A stretch of DNA of 64,000 bases, taken from NCBI RefSeq assembly GCF_000420265.1, contig NZ_ATUP01000001.1:1054001-1118000 (forward strand), read 5' to 3'. The notes beneath the pieces were generated by a model. It was not told where the DNA came from and did no database searches. It was given only the letters and a program-made list of their open reading frames with translations. Positions 1 through 9,095 of this stretch are shown piece by piece. How positions within the stretch are numbered: position 1 is the first letter of the stretch; every line of letters starts with the position of its first letter. Both the position numbers and the translations under genes were made by a program. The stretch is from Oceanicaulis alexandrii DSM 11625 (GTDB lineage: Bacteria > Pseudomonadota > Alphaproteobacteria > Caulobacterales > Maricaulaceae).

Positions 1-1
1 A

Positions 2-1000
2 CCGCAGATCACCGTCATCATCGTCGCCTATAATAGCGGCGATTTTCTGCAGCCCTGCGTGGATGCGCTGGCGAAGCAGAGTTTTACAGATTTCGAGGCG
101 GTGATCGTCGACAACGCCTCCACTGACGGCGCCGTGGAGACGCTGGACTTGCCGGACGCGCGTTTCCGCATCGACAGACCCGGCGCCAATCTGGGCTTTG
201 CAGGCGGGAATAACCGCGCCGCACGCGAGTCCCGCGCGCCCTGGATCGCCTTGCTGAACCCGGACACCCGGGTCGCGCCAAACTGGCTGGACGCCCTGCT
301 GGACGGCGCCCGGCGCTGGCCGGACTGTCCGGCGTTCGGCTCGACGCAACTTCGGTTGGATGACCCGGACATTCTCGATGGCGCCGGCGATGTCTGGTAT
401 GCGGGCGGTGTCGCCTGGCGGGCGCTGGAAGGCCGCCCCCTCAAAGACAATCCGCCTGCGGGCGAGACCTTCGCGCCCTGCGGCGCGGCCGCCTTCTATG
501 ACCGCGAGCGTTTTCTAGAGCTTGGCGGATTTGACGAAAGCTTCTTTTGCTATTGCGAAGATGTCGATTACGGATATCGCGTCCGCCTGACAGGACAGGT
601 CTGCATCCAGCTCACGGACGCGATCGTCTATCACGCCGGCTCGGGGACTACCGGCAGGCATTCGGAATTCACTCTGTTTCACGGACATCGCAACCGGATC
701 TGGGTGTTTTTCAAAAACACACCGACCGCGCTCCTGCCCGTGCTGACCCCGGTTCACCTGGCCATCAACCTTTATCTTTACCTGCGAGCCGACACAGAGC
801 GGCGCGGTTATCTCAAACGCGCTTATGGCGCCGCCTGGCAGGGCTTGAGCGCGGTGATGCGGCAACGCAAGGGCTTGCGCGCCATCCGAACCGGATCCGT
901 CTTATCCCTCATGCGCGCCATGATCTGGTCGCCCGTTCTGGTGACACGACGCGGCGCCAAGCTCACCGGGAAAGGCGAGCGCGTCTCCAGCCGTGATTAA
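2..1000 (+). CDS. Family-2 glycosyltransferase, 5' truncated by window edge
   Basis: The reading frame is open from base 2, so the true start lies outside the window. The first visible residues (ITVIIVAYNSGDF) are the opening beta strand of a GT-A glycosyltransferase, followed by VDNASTDG and LLNPDTR, the metal- and nucleotide-binding region, and then GGFDESFFCYCEDVDYGYR, the ED acceptor/catalytic region of rhamnosyltransferase-like GT2 enzymes. Such enzymes transfer a sugar from a nucleotide donor in the cytoplasm. Donor and acceptor cannot be read from sequence, but an rfbCBDA (dTDP-rhamnose) operon 14 kb away makes rhamnose possible. GTG at 59 also opens the frame, but it would remove the first strand. 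Confidence 0.88.
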   Translation, partial: PQITVIIVAYNSGDFLQPCVDALAKQSFTDFEAVIVDNASTDGAVETLDLPDARFRIDRPGANLGFAGGNNRAARESRAPWIALLNPDTRVAPNWLDALLDGARRWPDCPAFGSTQLRLDDPDILDGAGDVWYAGGVAWRALEGRPLKDNPPAGETFAPCGAAAFYDRERFLELGGFDESFFCYCEDVDYGYRVRLTGQVCIQLTDAIVYHAGSGTTGRHSEFTLFHGHRNRIWVFFKNTPTALLPVLTPVHLAINLYLYLRADTERRGYLKRAYGAAWQGLSAVMRQRKGLRAIRTGSVLSLMRAMIWSPVLVTRRGAKLTGKGERVSSRD

Positions 1001-1088
1001 CTTTGCACAGCACACAGGCCGAGCGCGTTCAAACCGCTTTTCAGCCGTGCTATGGCCTAGGGGCGCTTTTGAACCGATCTGGAAAACC

Positions 1089-1757
1089 ATGAACCGTTCC
1101 GCCGGGTACACGCTGATTGAAGTGCTTGTCATGCTCGCGGTGACGGCGATCCTAGCAGCGACGGTGCTGGAAACCGTCCGCGCCTCTGCGTCGAACGGCT
1201 TGCGGATCGAACAGGCCGCCCGGAACGCGTCTCAGGATTACATCACTCTGGCGGGCGTCCGCCGTACTGTGGAGAACACGCGCGCCGAATATACGAACGA
1301 ACCCGGCGTGTTTGTTGGCGATGAAACCCAATTCAGCGCGCTGACGAGCCAGGCTCTCATGACAGACAGGCCTTATGCGCAGCGATATACGCTTCGTCTG
1401 ATCAATGAGCCAGACGGCGTATCGCTCATGTATGAGGACCCGTCAGGAGACTTTCGAGTTTCATATTGGCCCAAGTCTCAGGGTCGTTTTTCTTACTATG
1501 GACCCGAGCTTGAACGGCAAGGCGGCTTTTTTGCGCGCGCTGGCGAGCCGACGGACAGGGTGTGGCGCTCTGAATGGCCGTTTCAGTCCGGTCTCCGCTC
1601 TCGATCTGATCAGTCCTACTTCCGGGCTTTGCCCTTAGCGATCCGCGCCGAAATTGAACTGCCGAATGGAGAGGCGCACATCATCGTTTTTCAAATCCAG
1701 GCAACCGCCCCGCCGACGCCACGGATTGAGGACGTGTTAGGCACTCTAGGACCATGA
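1089..1757 (+). CDS. gspJ: Type II secretion minor pseudopilin, GspJ-like
   Basis: This is a 222-residue protein with a short basic leader ending in Gly and then YTLIEVLVMLAVTAI, the classic type IV prepilin cleavage/methylation segment with Glu at +5. The start is the ATG at 1089, because the leader then has the usual length; the frame upstream is open but non-pilin. It is the first gene of a plus-strand T2SS block and overlaps gspK by 4 bases (ATGA), so the two are translationally coupled. GspJ caps the pseudopilus tip together with GspI, GspK and GspH. Assignment to GspJ rests on position next to gspK and on size; GspI and GspH are accounted for elsewhere. Confidence 0.75.
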   Translation: MNRSAGYTLIEVLVMLAVTAILAATVLETVRASASNGLRIEQAARNASQDYITLAGVRRTVENTRAEYTNEPGVFVGDETQFSALTSQALMTDRPYAQRYTLRLINEPDGVSLMYEDPSGDFRVSYWPKSQGRFSYYGPELERQGGFFARAGEPTDRVWRSEWPFQSGLRSRSDQSYFRALPLAIRAEIELPNGEAHIIVFQIQATAPPTPRIEDVLGTLGP

Positions 1758-2800
1758 CCACACGAAACGGATATGCGCTGCCATTAACGCTGGCAGCTAT
1801 CATCGTGATCGCACTGGTCGCAGCGATTGCGGCTGAACAGGTTCGCAGTTCGACGCGCACCATCAGCGCGCTTTCAGATCAGATCCGATACCAGACCGCG
1901 CTCATTTCAGCCGAGCAAAGCCTGATCTATGAAATGCTGACAGAGCCGATGACGATTGATGGAGTCGCGATTGGCGCTCAAAGCGATGTCACACTGCTCG
2001 CTCTGGGCGCCAGCTCATCCAGACCAGATTCCTCTGTCGTGCGCGCTAACGGACATCCGTATCAAATCGGCCAGCCGACGCCTGTAATCATTCGGCTATA
2101 CGATGATCAGACCTTTCTGAACGCGGCCAGCTCGGACCCAGCCTATGTCTCCGACATCCTCTCACTGTTTGGCATCCCCAGGACCAACCATTCCAGGTAT
2201 GCGGCTGCGCTACGCGATTACCAGGATGAAGATGATCTGAGAACGCTCAGCGGCGCTGAAGCGTCAGATTATGATCAGCCGGGTCTGCCGACCAACAAAC
2301 CCTTACGCGACGCCTTGGAGCTTTGTGCGATCAAGTACTGGGAGGCATCTCCCGTTTGTGACGATCCAGCCAGATTGCTGCTGACGATGCGCACCCGTAG
2401 AAGTGATCGGCTCAACCCCAGACTGACGTCTGAAGCGCTGCTGGGTATTTTGATGCCAGACGCCAGTGCTGAAGCCATCGCCGATGCGCATGCGAACTAC
2501 GCCAACAGGACCTATACGCGCTTCGGGCAAATCGGCGCTGACGCGTTTGACATTATCCGTGACCCTCTGAGCAACATCAGCGCCCCGGGGCCGCTGTTGA
2601 CGCTGGTCTCCCACACCCCGGATGCACGTGTGGCTCAGCGATCCGTTATTGAACTCACCCCGAACAGCCTGATCTCGCCCTTTGTGGTTCACAGCAAGTA
2701 CGCTATTGGGGGAGATTATACGCAAAACATTTTGCGAATTGAGAGACTCGACGATGTCGCGCCGCTTCCCCAACCGACCTCAATCCGTACTGAGCGCTAG
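1754..2800 (+). CDS. gspK: Type II secretion minor pseudopilin GspK
   Basis: This 348-residue protein begins NGYALPLTLAAIIVIALVAA, a pilin-like hydrophobic helix after a short leader. It lacks Glu at +5, as is typical of GspK, the large tip pseudopilin. The long C-terminal domain contains a saposin-like part (FLNAASSDPAYVSDILSLFG and the YQDEDDLRTLSGAE region), seen in other GspK proteins. It overlaps gspJ by 4 bases upstream and gspL by 47 bases downstream. Local base composition is less GC-rich than the flanking metabolic genes. Confidence 0.82.
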   Translation: MTTRNGYALPLTLAAIIVIALVAAIAAEQVRSSTRTISALSDQIRYQTALISAEQSLIYEMLTEPMTIDGVAIGAQSDVTLLALGASSSRPDSSVVRANGHPYQIGQPTPVIIRLYDDQTFLNAASSDPAYVSDILSLFGIPRTNHSRYAAALRDYQDEDDLRTLSGAEASDYDQPGLPTNKPLRDALELCAIKYWEASPVCDDPARLLLTMRTRRSDRLNPRLTSEALLGILMPDASAEAIADAHANYANRTYTRFGQIGADAFDIIRDPLSNISAPGPLLTLVSHTPDARVAQRSVIELTPNSLISPFVVHSKYAIGGDYTQNILRIERLDDVAPLPQPTSIRTER

Positions 2801-3803
2801 GCGCGGCGTCGAGCGCCGGGGCGGGCCCGTCGAACGCCTGGTCTTGGGCGAACGGGTCATCATCAGCCGTGCGCTTTGCCATTTCGAGACCATGAACGCC
2901 CTGCCCGGCGGGCAAAGCCTGCGCCGCTATGAAGCCGCCAAGCTTAGCGCGCGGGCGCGCACGCCAATCGCCGACCCAGCCTTCTATTTCGACTGGGGCA
3001 AGGATCAGATCGGGGTCTGGAGCTGGCCCAAGAGCCTCACGGCCGACCTGACCGATTTTGAAGGCGAAATCCTGCCCGAAACAGTCTTGCATCCGCCCTT
3101 GCAAGACGGAGCGCGCCTGATGGCGACGATTGACGGATATGAAGGCCAGGTCTGGAGCGAGGGCCAGCTGAAAGCGAGCCGGTGGTGGCCGAGCCAGCCT
3201 GGCGACGCGGACTGGGCCAGTTTCCTGCGCGTGACGCGTTCAACCGGCGCAGATCAGCACCGACCTGTCGCTGAAGACCTCATCCTGACCGACCGCCCCG
3301 CACACAGCCAACCTTACACAGCGCTTGTGGACAGGGTGAAATCCATCAGCCTGCGCGACATGACCGCCCTGGCCCTGCTCTGCATCGCCGTACCCGGTCT
3401 TTATTTGCTGGGACAATGGGCGCATTTGAGTCAGACGCGCGCCTCAGCCAGCGCCGAACTGTCCGCCCTGTCTGAAGAGACCGCTGAAATCGGTGAGGCG
3501 CGCCTGATAGCACAAACCGCATCCAACGAGCTGGCGCTGTACGCTCAGGCGCTCAATCGCCGTCATCCCGCCGAGCTGCTGGCCAGCGTCAGCGAGGAGC
3601 TCGCCCGCTTCTCCATACGGCTGGACGCCTTTGAGCAGAATGATGACCTTCTGTCGTTGACTCTGAACGCGGATGCCGATTTCGCTCCGGAAGCGTTGGT
3701 TCGTGCGATGGAGAATAACCCGCTTATGAACAGCGTCAGACTGGAACCAGGGCGAGGCACTGGAGAATGGCTTCTGACCGCCCAGCTGGAGAGCGCGCAA
3801 TGA
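2754..3803 (+). CDS. gspL: Type II secretion inner-membrane protein GspL
   Basis: Start chosen at ATG 2754 (MSRRFPNRP), giving 349 residues. The frame is open further upstream, but only inside gspK. The N-terminal ~200 residues form a cytoplasmic actin-like domain as expected for GspL, which docks the ATPase GspE. A single membrane helix follows (ALALLCIAVPGLYLLGQW), then a periplasmic coiled segment and a ferredoxin-like domain. Identification depends on architecture and on position between gspK and gspM, because GspL sequences diverge strongly. The start codon lies 47 bases inside gspK in another frame, and the stop overlaps the gspM start. Confidence 0.75.
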   Translation: MSRRFPNRPQSVLSARRGVERRGGPVERLVLGERVIISRALCHFETMNALPGGQSLRRYEAAKLSARARTPIADPAFYFDWGKDQIGVWSWPKSLTADLTDFEGEILPETVLHPPLQDGARLMATIDGYEGQVWSEGQLKASRWWPSQPGDADWASFLRVTRSTGADQHRPVAEDLILTDRPAHSQPYTALVDRVKSISLRDMTALALLCIAVPGLYLLGQWAHLSQTRASASAELSALSEETAEIGEARLIAQTASNELALYAQALNRRHPAELLASVSEELARFSIRLDAFEQNDDLLSLTLNADADFAPEALVRAMENNPLMNSVRLEPGRGTGEWLLTAQLESAQ

Positions 3804-4384
3804 TCCAGCGTATGCGTGACAGCCAATGGGGCAGGCAACTGCGCGAGCAAGCCACGCCCAGAGCCATGGCCGGCCTCGCGGCTCTTGTGATTATCCTCGC
3901 GGTCTGGGGCCTGGGCGAGCTGAGCGCCAATGTCTCAAGCCTGCGTCAGGATGTTGAAGAATTGCAGCGCGCTCAGCGCCTGGAGCTCAGCCTTCTCAGT
4001 GATCAGAACTGGCTTGAGCAAGCCGCGGACTTGCAAGCCCAACTGCAACAAACCCAGGCGGGTTTCTGGGAAGGCGACACCAACGGCATTGTCGCCGCTC
4101 AGTTACAAGGCGCGGTGGAACGTGCGGCCCGCAACGCCGAGCTGACCCGCGTTCGGGTCAATGTGGAATCAGCGCCAGACTCTTTGGGCGCGCAGGCGCA
4201 AACCTTCGAAGTCTCCCTGACGGCCCGGGATACGGATGGCCAATTCCTGGCGCTGTTTCAGGAACTCAGCCGAACCGAAAACCAGCTTGTGATCACACGC
4301 TTTGACTGGCGGCGCAGTAATGGAGCGCTCGATATCAGGTTGCAGGCCCCTGCACGTATCGGACCGCAGGAGGCCGCGTCATGA
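3800..4384 (+). CDS. gspM: Type II secretion inner-membrane protein GspM
   Basis: Start chosen at ATG 3800, which overlaps the gspL stop (AATGA). The protein is 194 residues with a short basic cytoplasmic N-terminus, one membrane helix (MAGLAALVIILAVWGLGEL), a predicted coiled coil (Gln/Glu-rich, about residues 45-85) and a small C-terminal ferredoxin-like domain. This is the standard GspM layout; GspM partners GspL in the assembly platform. It overlaps the next gene by 4 bases. Confidence 0.75.
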   Translation: MIQRMRDSQWGRQLREQATPRAMAGLAALVIILAVWGLGELSANVSSLRQDVEELQRAQRLELSLLSDQNWLEQAADLQAQLQQTQAGFWEGDTNGIVAAQLQGAVERAARNAELTRVRVNVESAPDSLGAQAQTFEVSLTARDTDGQFLALFQELSRTENQLVITRFDWRRSNGALDIRLQAPARIGPQEAAS

Positions 4385-4869
4385 CATCACGCTTTCGGTT
4401 GTTCGCCGCCGCCATCGCAGCTTGTCTCGCGCTCTTGGCGGGGCTGTTCAACGGTGTGGCCACAAATGGCCAAGCCCCGTCAGGACGCAATACAGGTCTG
4501 AACACCCCGCAACTCGCAGCCTCAGACGACGTTGATCGGTATGTCCAGTCGATTTACCAATCGGATCTGTTTCCAAATGCGCGGCTTCGGCCCGACGATG
4601 ACGGAGCTGAGACTGCGAACGCAGCGCAAACCCTCGCAGAGCTTGAGCAATCATTGAATGACCCCTCCCTTTCCGCGCTTGTCAAACGGGAAGACGTCTG
4701 GCGGATCTTTCTTTATGGTGACGACGAGGGGGCGCAAGTGCGCGAGATCGGGGACCAGCTGGCGGACGGCTGGATCATTCAAAATATTGACTCGACTTCA
4801 GTCCTTCTGATCAAGGGCGAGCAATCTCGTCGTATTGAGGTTTTCAAGGCGGAGCCTGACACACAATGA
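4381..4869 (+). CDS. GspC/GspN-like T2SS periplasmic connector (HR-like domain)
   Basis: This 162-residue protein has an N-terminal signal-anchor (LFAAAIAACLALLAGLF) and a periplasmic C-terminal domain. That domain runs from DVWRIFLYGDDEG to QLADGWIIQNIDSTSVLLI and RRIEVF, the small beta-barrel pattern of the GspC HR domain, which links the inner-membrane platform to the secretin. It sits directly between gspM and gspD and overlaps both by 4 bases. It lacks the PDZ or coiled coil found after the HR domain in many GspC proteins, so it could equally be called GspN. The family label is inference from position and fold pattern. Confidence 0.6.
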   Translation: MTSRFRLFAAAIAACLALLAGLFNGVATNGQAPSGRNTGLNTPQLAASDDVDRYVQSIYQSDLFPNARLRPDDDGAETANAAQTLAELEQSLNDPSLSALVKREDVWRIFLYGDDEGAQVREIGDQLADGWIIQNIDSTSVLLIKGEQSRRIEVFKAEPDTQ

Positions 4870-7016
4870 ACGCACATCGCATTTCACTCGCCTGCGCGAC
4901 TGCGCTCTTTGCTGCAGGCTGTGCGACACAAGGCGGTCCGACTCGCCCTGAATGGCTTGTCCTGCCTGACGCGGCTTCGACCCAGGACGCGAACGAGACA
5001 CGCAACACAACGCAACAGGAATTGGATAGCGGGGTCATTCCCGAGCAAACGGTTCCATCCGTCACACGGAACACCGTGCCATCGCTGCGCAATTCCGGCC
5101 GCAACGGCGATGTCTCATATCAAGATACGCCGCAACTGCCTGAAGCCTCGATCAACGTCACCTTGCCGCCACAGCCGCTGCCGGTCTTCATCAACACCAT
5201 TTTCAGCGACATTCTGGAACAGCCTTTCAGTCTTGGCCCCAATGTGGCCGAGCGTCAGGAACTGATTTCGCTAAGAAGCGTCAATGATATGGCGCCTGCG
5301 ACTTTCTTGGCGCTGATTGAACAAGCCCTGCAAGATTACGGACTGGGCGTAACCTATAACGACGGCCTCTTCCGTATTGTGGAACTCTCGGAGCTGCGCG
5401 CCCAGATGCCGCGTTTCATCCGCGCCCGCGCCCATGCCAATGTTCCGTCGGACTTGCGCCCTGTGGTCCAGTTCGTCGAATTGCAGGCGATCGACGCTGC
5501 AGACATGCAGCAAATCCTGCAGCAGGCTTTCCCTGACAGGGATGTCCTGACCATCAACAATAACCGCCTGTTGAACACGCTGACCCTCAGCGGACTGGCC
5601 GAAGACGTCAACGCCGCCATGTCCATTGTCCAGGAGATGGATGAATTGCGGTTCGCGGGCACGCAAGTGGTCACGGTCAGGGTTCGCAATTGGGACGCAG
5701 CAGAGCTGGCCGCGTCCATGAGCCAGATCATGACGCTTGAAGGCTATATGGTCGGGGTCGGCGTCACCGCGCCGCGAACACTGACCCTGCTGCCGCTCGA
5801 CTTCACCAATCAGGTCATGATCTTCGCCGCCTCGCGCGATCTGGCGGACCGGGCGCTTGCGCTGGCTGTGCGCCTCGACCGCGAGGCCTTCAACGGTGAA
5901 GTGCGTTCCGCACATGTCTACCAGGCTCAGAATACAGAAGCGACCGCGCTTGCCGAAATCATTGCCGGCGTGATGGGCGCAACCGGCGCAGGCGGAACAG
6001 GCGGCGCACCTGAGGCTTCCTCTACAGAAGCCTCATCCGGTGAAAGCGGCGGCAACACCCGCTTTGAAAACATCACCGTGGATGAGCAAGGCAATCGCGT
6101 CATCTATTACGGAACGCAAGCCCAGTATGACGAATTCGTCAGCCTGGCGCGCCAGCTGGACACGCCAGTGCCTGAAGTGATGATCGAAGTCACCATCGCC
6201 GAAGTCACGCTGACCGACGATTCATCTTATGGCCTCGATGCGGTGTTTGACTCTGAAATCGCGCCGACTTTCAGCACGTCTCTGACCAGTAACGGCAGCT
6301 TCTCGGGCACGGTCCGTACGGGCCAGGTCACCCTGAACGCCAGCGCGACCGCCAATAACAGCCAGGTCAATGTGCTGTCGACGCCGCGCATCGTGGCCCG
6401 TTCGGGCACCGAAGCCACGGTCCAGGTCGGCAATGATGTGCCGATCATCACCACGCAACGCGCAGCGAACTCACAGTCCAGCGGCTCGACCGATGTGCTG
6501 CAGACCGTCCAGTACCGCAGCACAGGCGTGCTGTTGAGCGTTACCCCGCGGGTGTACTCAGGCAATCGTATTGATCTTGAGATTTCTCAGGAAACCAGCG
6601 CGGCGGAAGCCAACAACAACTCCGCCATATCCAGCCCGCTCATCTCCACCCGGTCGATGAATTCCCAACTGTCTTTGCAAGACGGCCAGACGGCGGTTCT
6701 GGGCGGCCTGATAGAAAACCGGTTCACGCGCGGCAATTCTGGTATCCCGCTGCTCAAGGACGTCCCGATCCTGGGCACGCCCTTCCGCAGTGAAACCCTG
6801 AACGCGACACGCACCATGCTGGTGGTTCTGGTCACGCCCTTCGTGCTCGACACCCGCAATGACCGCCAGCAGGTGGTCGACACCCTGGTGCGCGCCCTAA
6901 ACGATAATTTCCATAACCAGACCCGCGCCAACGGCACGCTCTTGCCGCCCAGCGAACCCTTCCAGATTCGCGCCGCTGGGGGCGAAGCCGCGGATCAGGA
7001 AGCGGAACAAGACTAA
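4866..7016 (+). CDS. gspD: Type II secretion outer-membrane secretin GspD
   Basis: This 716-residue protein forms the outer-membrane channel of the T2SS. A lipoprotein signal ends in FAAGC with Cys19, so the secretin is probably self-piloting. The N0 domain begins near residue 95 (INVTLPPQPLPVFINTIF). It is followed by N1-N3 repeats, with a Gly/Ser-rich insert (ATGAGGTGGAPEASSTEASS) in the last. The secretin domain begins at MIEVTIAEVTL, includes VNVLSTPRIVARSG and VGNDVPIITT, and ends with LGGLIENRF...GIPLLKDVPILG and LVVLVTPFVL. The start overlaps the preceding stop by 4 bases (ATGA). gspO follows after 9 bases. Confidence 0.95.
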   Translation: MNAHRISLACATALFAAGCATQGGPTRPEWLVLPDAASTQDANETRNTTQQELDSGVIPEQTVPSVTRNTVPSLRNSGRNGDVSYQDTPQLPEASINVTLPPQPLPVFINTIFSDILEQPFSLGPNVAERQELISLRSVNDMAPATFLALIEQALQDYGLGVTYNDGLFRIVELSELRAQMPRFIRARAHANVPSDLRPVVQFVELQAIDAADMQQILQQAFPDRDVLTINNNRLLNTLTLSGLAEDVNAAMSIVQEMDELRFAGTQVVTVRVRNWDAAELAASMSQIMTLEGYMVGVGVTAPRTLTLLPLDFTNQVMIFAASRDLADRALALAVRLDREAFNGEVRSAHVYQAQNTEATALAEIIAGVMGATGAGGTGGAPEASSTEASSGESGGNTRFENITVDEQGNRVIYYGTQAQYDEFVSLARQLDTPVPEVMIEVTIAEVTLTDDSSYGLDAVFDSEIAPTFSTSLTSNGSFSGTVRTGQVTLNASATANNSQVNVLSTPRIVARSGTEATVQVGNDVPIITTQRAANSQSSGSTDVLQTVQYRSTGVLLSVTPRVYSGNRIDLEISQETSAAEANNNSAISSPLISTRSMNSQLSLQDGQTAVLGGLIENRFTRGNSGIPLLKDVPILGTPFRSETLNATRTMLVVLVTPFVLDTRNDRQQVVDTLVRALNDNFHNQTRANGTLLPPSEPFQIRAAGGEAADQEAEQD

Positions 7017-7025
7017 GGATCAGAC

Positions 7026-7649
7026 ATGACCCTGCTGACAGGTCTGGCGCTGCTTGCGGGCGTACTGGCCAGCCTGTCCGCTGTCTGGATAGATCGTGAA
7101 ATCAGCGTGCAGCATACGGGCGCCGCGTCCCGCATCAGCCCCACCCTCTGTGGCGGGATAGGCGGGCTTCTGGCCTTCGCCGCCTATGGTCTCACCCGCG
7201 ACCTGATCCTCGCCAGCGCAATTCTGGCCGCGATGACTGCCCTATGCGTCTCCGTGAGCATGGATTGGCGCTTTGGCGTGCTCGCCGACCTCACGAGCGT
7301 CATAATCGCGCTCGCCGCCCTGATGGCGGCGCCGCTCCTGACGCCTGGTCTCACACGTCTGGACATGGTGATCGCCGCCTTTCTGGCCATGGGGATTCTG
7401 GGACTGGCAGGATTGTATGGCCGGTTGAGACGCGGCGAGATGGGATTAGGCGGCGGTGACATCGTGCTCGTCGGCGCCTTGGGGTTATGGTGCCCACCTG
7501 TCACAGCCGCGCTCGGCGTGGGCGTCGGCGCCGCACTCACATTGATTCTGGGTGTGCTTTTAAAAGCGCGCCGCCAGACCCGTCTCCCTTTCGCGCCCGG
7601 TCTCGCTGCTGGTTTCATCCTGGCGTTTATCGTAGACAGACTGTCATGA
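7026..7649 (+). CDS. gspO: Prepilin peptidase GspO (A24 family)
   Basis: This is a 207-residue polytopic membrane protein with about six to seven hydrophobic helices. The two catalytic aspartates of type IV prepilin peptidases are visible: Asp80 in SMDWRFGVLADL and Asp145 in GLGGGDIVLVG. The N-terminal cysteine/methyltransferase domain of classic PilD is missing, as in short A24 peptidases. It would cleave the leaders of GspG, H, I, J and K encoded alongside. N-methylation must come from elsewhere or be absent. The stop overlaps the gspI start (ATGA). Confidence 0.85.
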   Translation: MTLLTGLALLAGVLASLSAVWIDREISVQHTGAASRISPTLCGGIGGLLAFAAYGLTRDLILASAILAAMTALCVSVSMDWRFGVLADLTSVIIALAALMAAPLLTPGLTRLDMVIAAFLAMGILGLAGLYGRLRRGEMGLGGGDIVLVGALGLWCPPVTAALGVGVGAALTLILGVLLKARRQTRLPFAPGLAAGFILAFIVDRLS

Positions 7650-8062
7650 CTTCGATCCGCACCCGGCCCGGCTTTTCTGTGATGGAGACGCTGGTCGCGG
7701 TCGCCCTGCTGGCGATCGCCATCATTCCGCTCTACGCGTTTCAGCAAACTCTGGCGAACACCGCCGCGCGGCTTCAAACCGCGTCAGATCTGCTGGACGC
7801 ACAGGAAAGCGCTCTGGCCGTGCTGCAAACGATTGACCCGATCGCCCAGCCCTCAGGCGACATGCAGCTTGGCGACTGGCGGCTCAGCTGGGAGAGCCGT
7901 GAGCTTGCGTCAGAAAGCCCTGCCGACGGCTATCTGGGATCAAGCATCTGGGGGGTGGGACTGTTTGAAGTCCAGGCGACGCTCGAAAACGGCGATACCC
8001 GGAGAGATCTGACGATCCGGCGCGTAGGCTGGATCCAGGTCCGCGATCCGACCCAGCTCTAG
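7646..8062 (+). CDS. gspI: Type II secretion minor pseudopilin GspI
   Basis: Start chosen at ATG 7646, which overlaps the gspO stop by 4 bases; 138 residues. The leader ends in Gly before FSVMETLVAVALLAIAIIP, a pseudopilin methylation segment with Glu at +5 and the GspI-like pattern. The short globular part (QLGDWRLSWES, DLTIRRVGW) fits GspI, which starts tip assembly with GspJ and GspK. It is the last gene of the plus block and converges with gspH, sharing 4 bases. Confidence 0.75.
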   Translation: MTSIRTRPGFSVMETLVAVALLAIAIIPLYAFQQTLANTAARLQTASDLLDAQESALAVLQTIDPIAQPSGDMQLGDWRLSWESRELASESPADGYLGSSIWGVGLFEVQATLENGDTRRDLTIRRVGWIQVRDPTQL

Positions 8063-8472
8063 GATGTCGTCGGCCTGAGGGCGCAATCGCCCTCAGACAC
8101 ATCGAACGCCCAGCGGCGCCCCGCTGGCGCGATTATAGCCACGCCTGCCCCCGTACAATATCCGCTGGACGCGAGATGAAGGGTTTCATCCACTTCGATA
8201 CGCCAGTCAGACGGGATGTGCGCCTCCAGACGGGTCTGGACGTCATCTGCGCTAAACGCGACGTTGTTGAGGAAGGCTTCGGCCCGCAAGGCCCCCATCT
8301 CGGTCGCCACGCCGCGCACGACTTGCTGGGCCTGCTGGCCCGTGATCATACGGCCGATGGAGGGTCCGCTGAGAGTGGCCGCAATCCCCAGGATCGCAAC
8401 CACCACAATCACCTCGAGAAGGGAGTACCCCGCCCGAACAGCCAGGAGGGCGCGACTCAGCCCACCGGTCAT
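8059..8472 (-). CDS. gspH: Type II secretion minor pseudopilin, GspH-like
   Basis: This 137-residue protein has RAGYSLLEVIVVVAILGIAAT near the N-terminus, a prepilin cleavage site after Gly with Glu at +5. The short C-terminal beta domain (IPSDWRIEVDE, CALRP) fits GspH/FimT-type pseudopilins. It lies 3 bases downstream of gspG in the same direction, and its end overlaps the end of gspI on the opposite strand by 4 bases. Confidence 0.72.
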   Translation of the reverse strand: MTGGLSRALLAVRAGYSLLEVIVVVAILGIAATLSGPSIGRMITGQQAQQVVRGVATEMGALRAEAFLNNVAFSADDVQTRLEAHIPSDWRIEVDETLHLASSGYCTGAGVAIIAPAGRRWAFDVSEGDCALRPTTS

Positions 8473-8475
8473 GGC

Positions 8476-8934
8476 TTACAGGCCGATATCGGCGTCGAGA
8501 CCCGATCCGCCTTCCTGACCATCAGCGCCGTACGAGAAGACCTGGCCGCGATCAGAACCGCCGCCCACCCGGTATTGATATGGGCGCCCCCAGGGGTCGG
8601 CCGGCACTCCGTCATCCCCATCAAGATAGGGACCGGCCCACATGCCTATCACCGCTTCATTGGGAGTGACGAGAAGGGCCAAGCCTTCTTCTTCAGTCGG
8701 GTAGCGCCCAATATCCAACCGCAAAGTGTCGAGCGCGGTTTCAATCATACGGATTTGCGTCTCCGCAGCCGTTACATTCGCCCGGTCCAGCTGCCCCAAA
8801 AGGCGCGGCCCCACCAAGGTCGCCAGGACAGCGATGATCGCCACCGCGATCAGGACTTCCATGAGAGAATACCCCGAGCGCGTCTTCCGCGTCGCCCGCG
8901 TGATGGGCTGAAAGCGTCGAGCCAGACTGATCAT
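8476..8934 (-). CDS. gspG: Type II secretion major pseudopilin GspG
   Basis: This 152-residue protein has a 21-residue basic leader ending in Gly, then YSLMEVLIAVAIIAVLAT. The family signature follows: RLDIGRYPTEEEGLALL, VPADPWGRPYQYR and FSYGADGQEGG...DADIGL, including the acidic calcium-binding end. GspG is the main subunit of the pseudopilus piston. It is transcribed away from the neighbouring methyltransferase gene; the divergent promoters must lie in 8935-9095. Confidence 0.93.
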   Translation of the reverse strand: MISLARRFQPITRATRKTRSGYSLMEVLIAVAIIAVLATLVGPRLLGQLDRANVTAAETQIRMIETALDTLRLDIGRYPTEEEGLALLVTPNEAVIGMWAGPYLDGDDGVPADPWGRPYQYRVGGGSDRGQVFSYGADGQEGGSGLDADIGL

Positions 8935-9095
8935 GGGCGCACCTCACCGATACTGGAGTGTCATACGCGGCTCCCCTCGCCGCTTCAGACACTCATACCA
9001 CCCGCCAAACGGGCAATGAAAGACGCAAGTGCGGTTTGATCGGTTTTCGCACGGGCAAGGCGCTGATATAGCTCTTGAACCCAGAGGAGCCGAAC

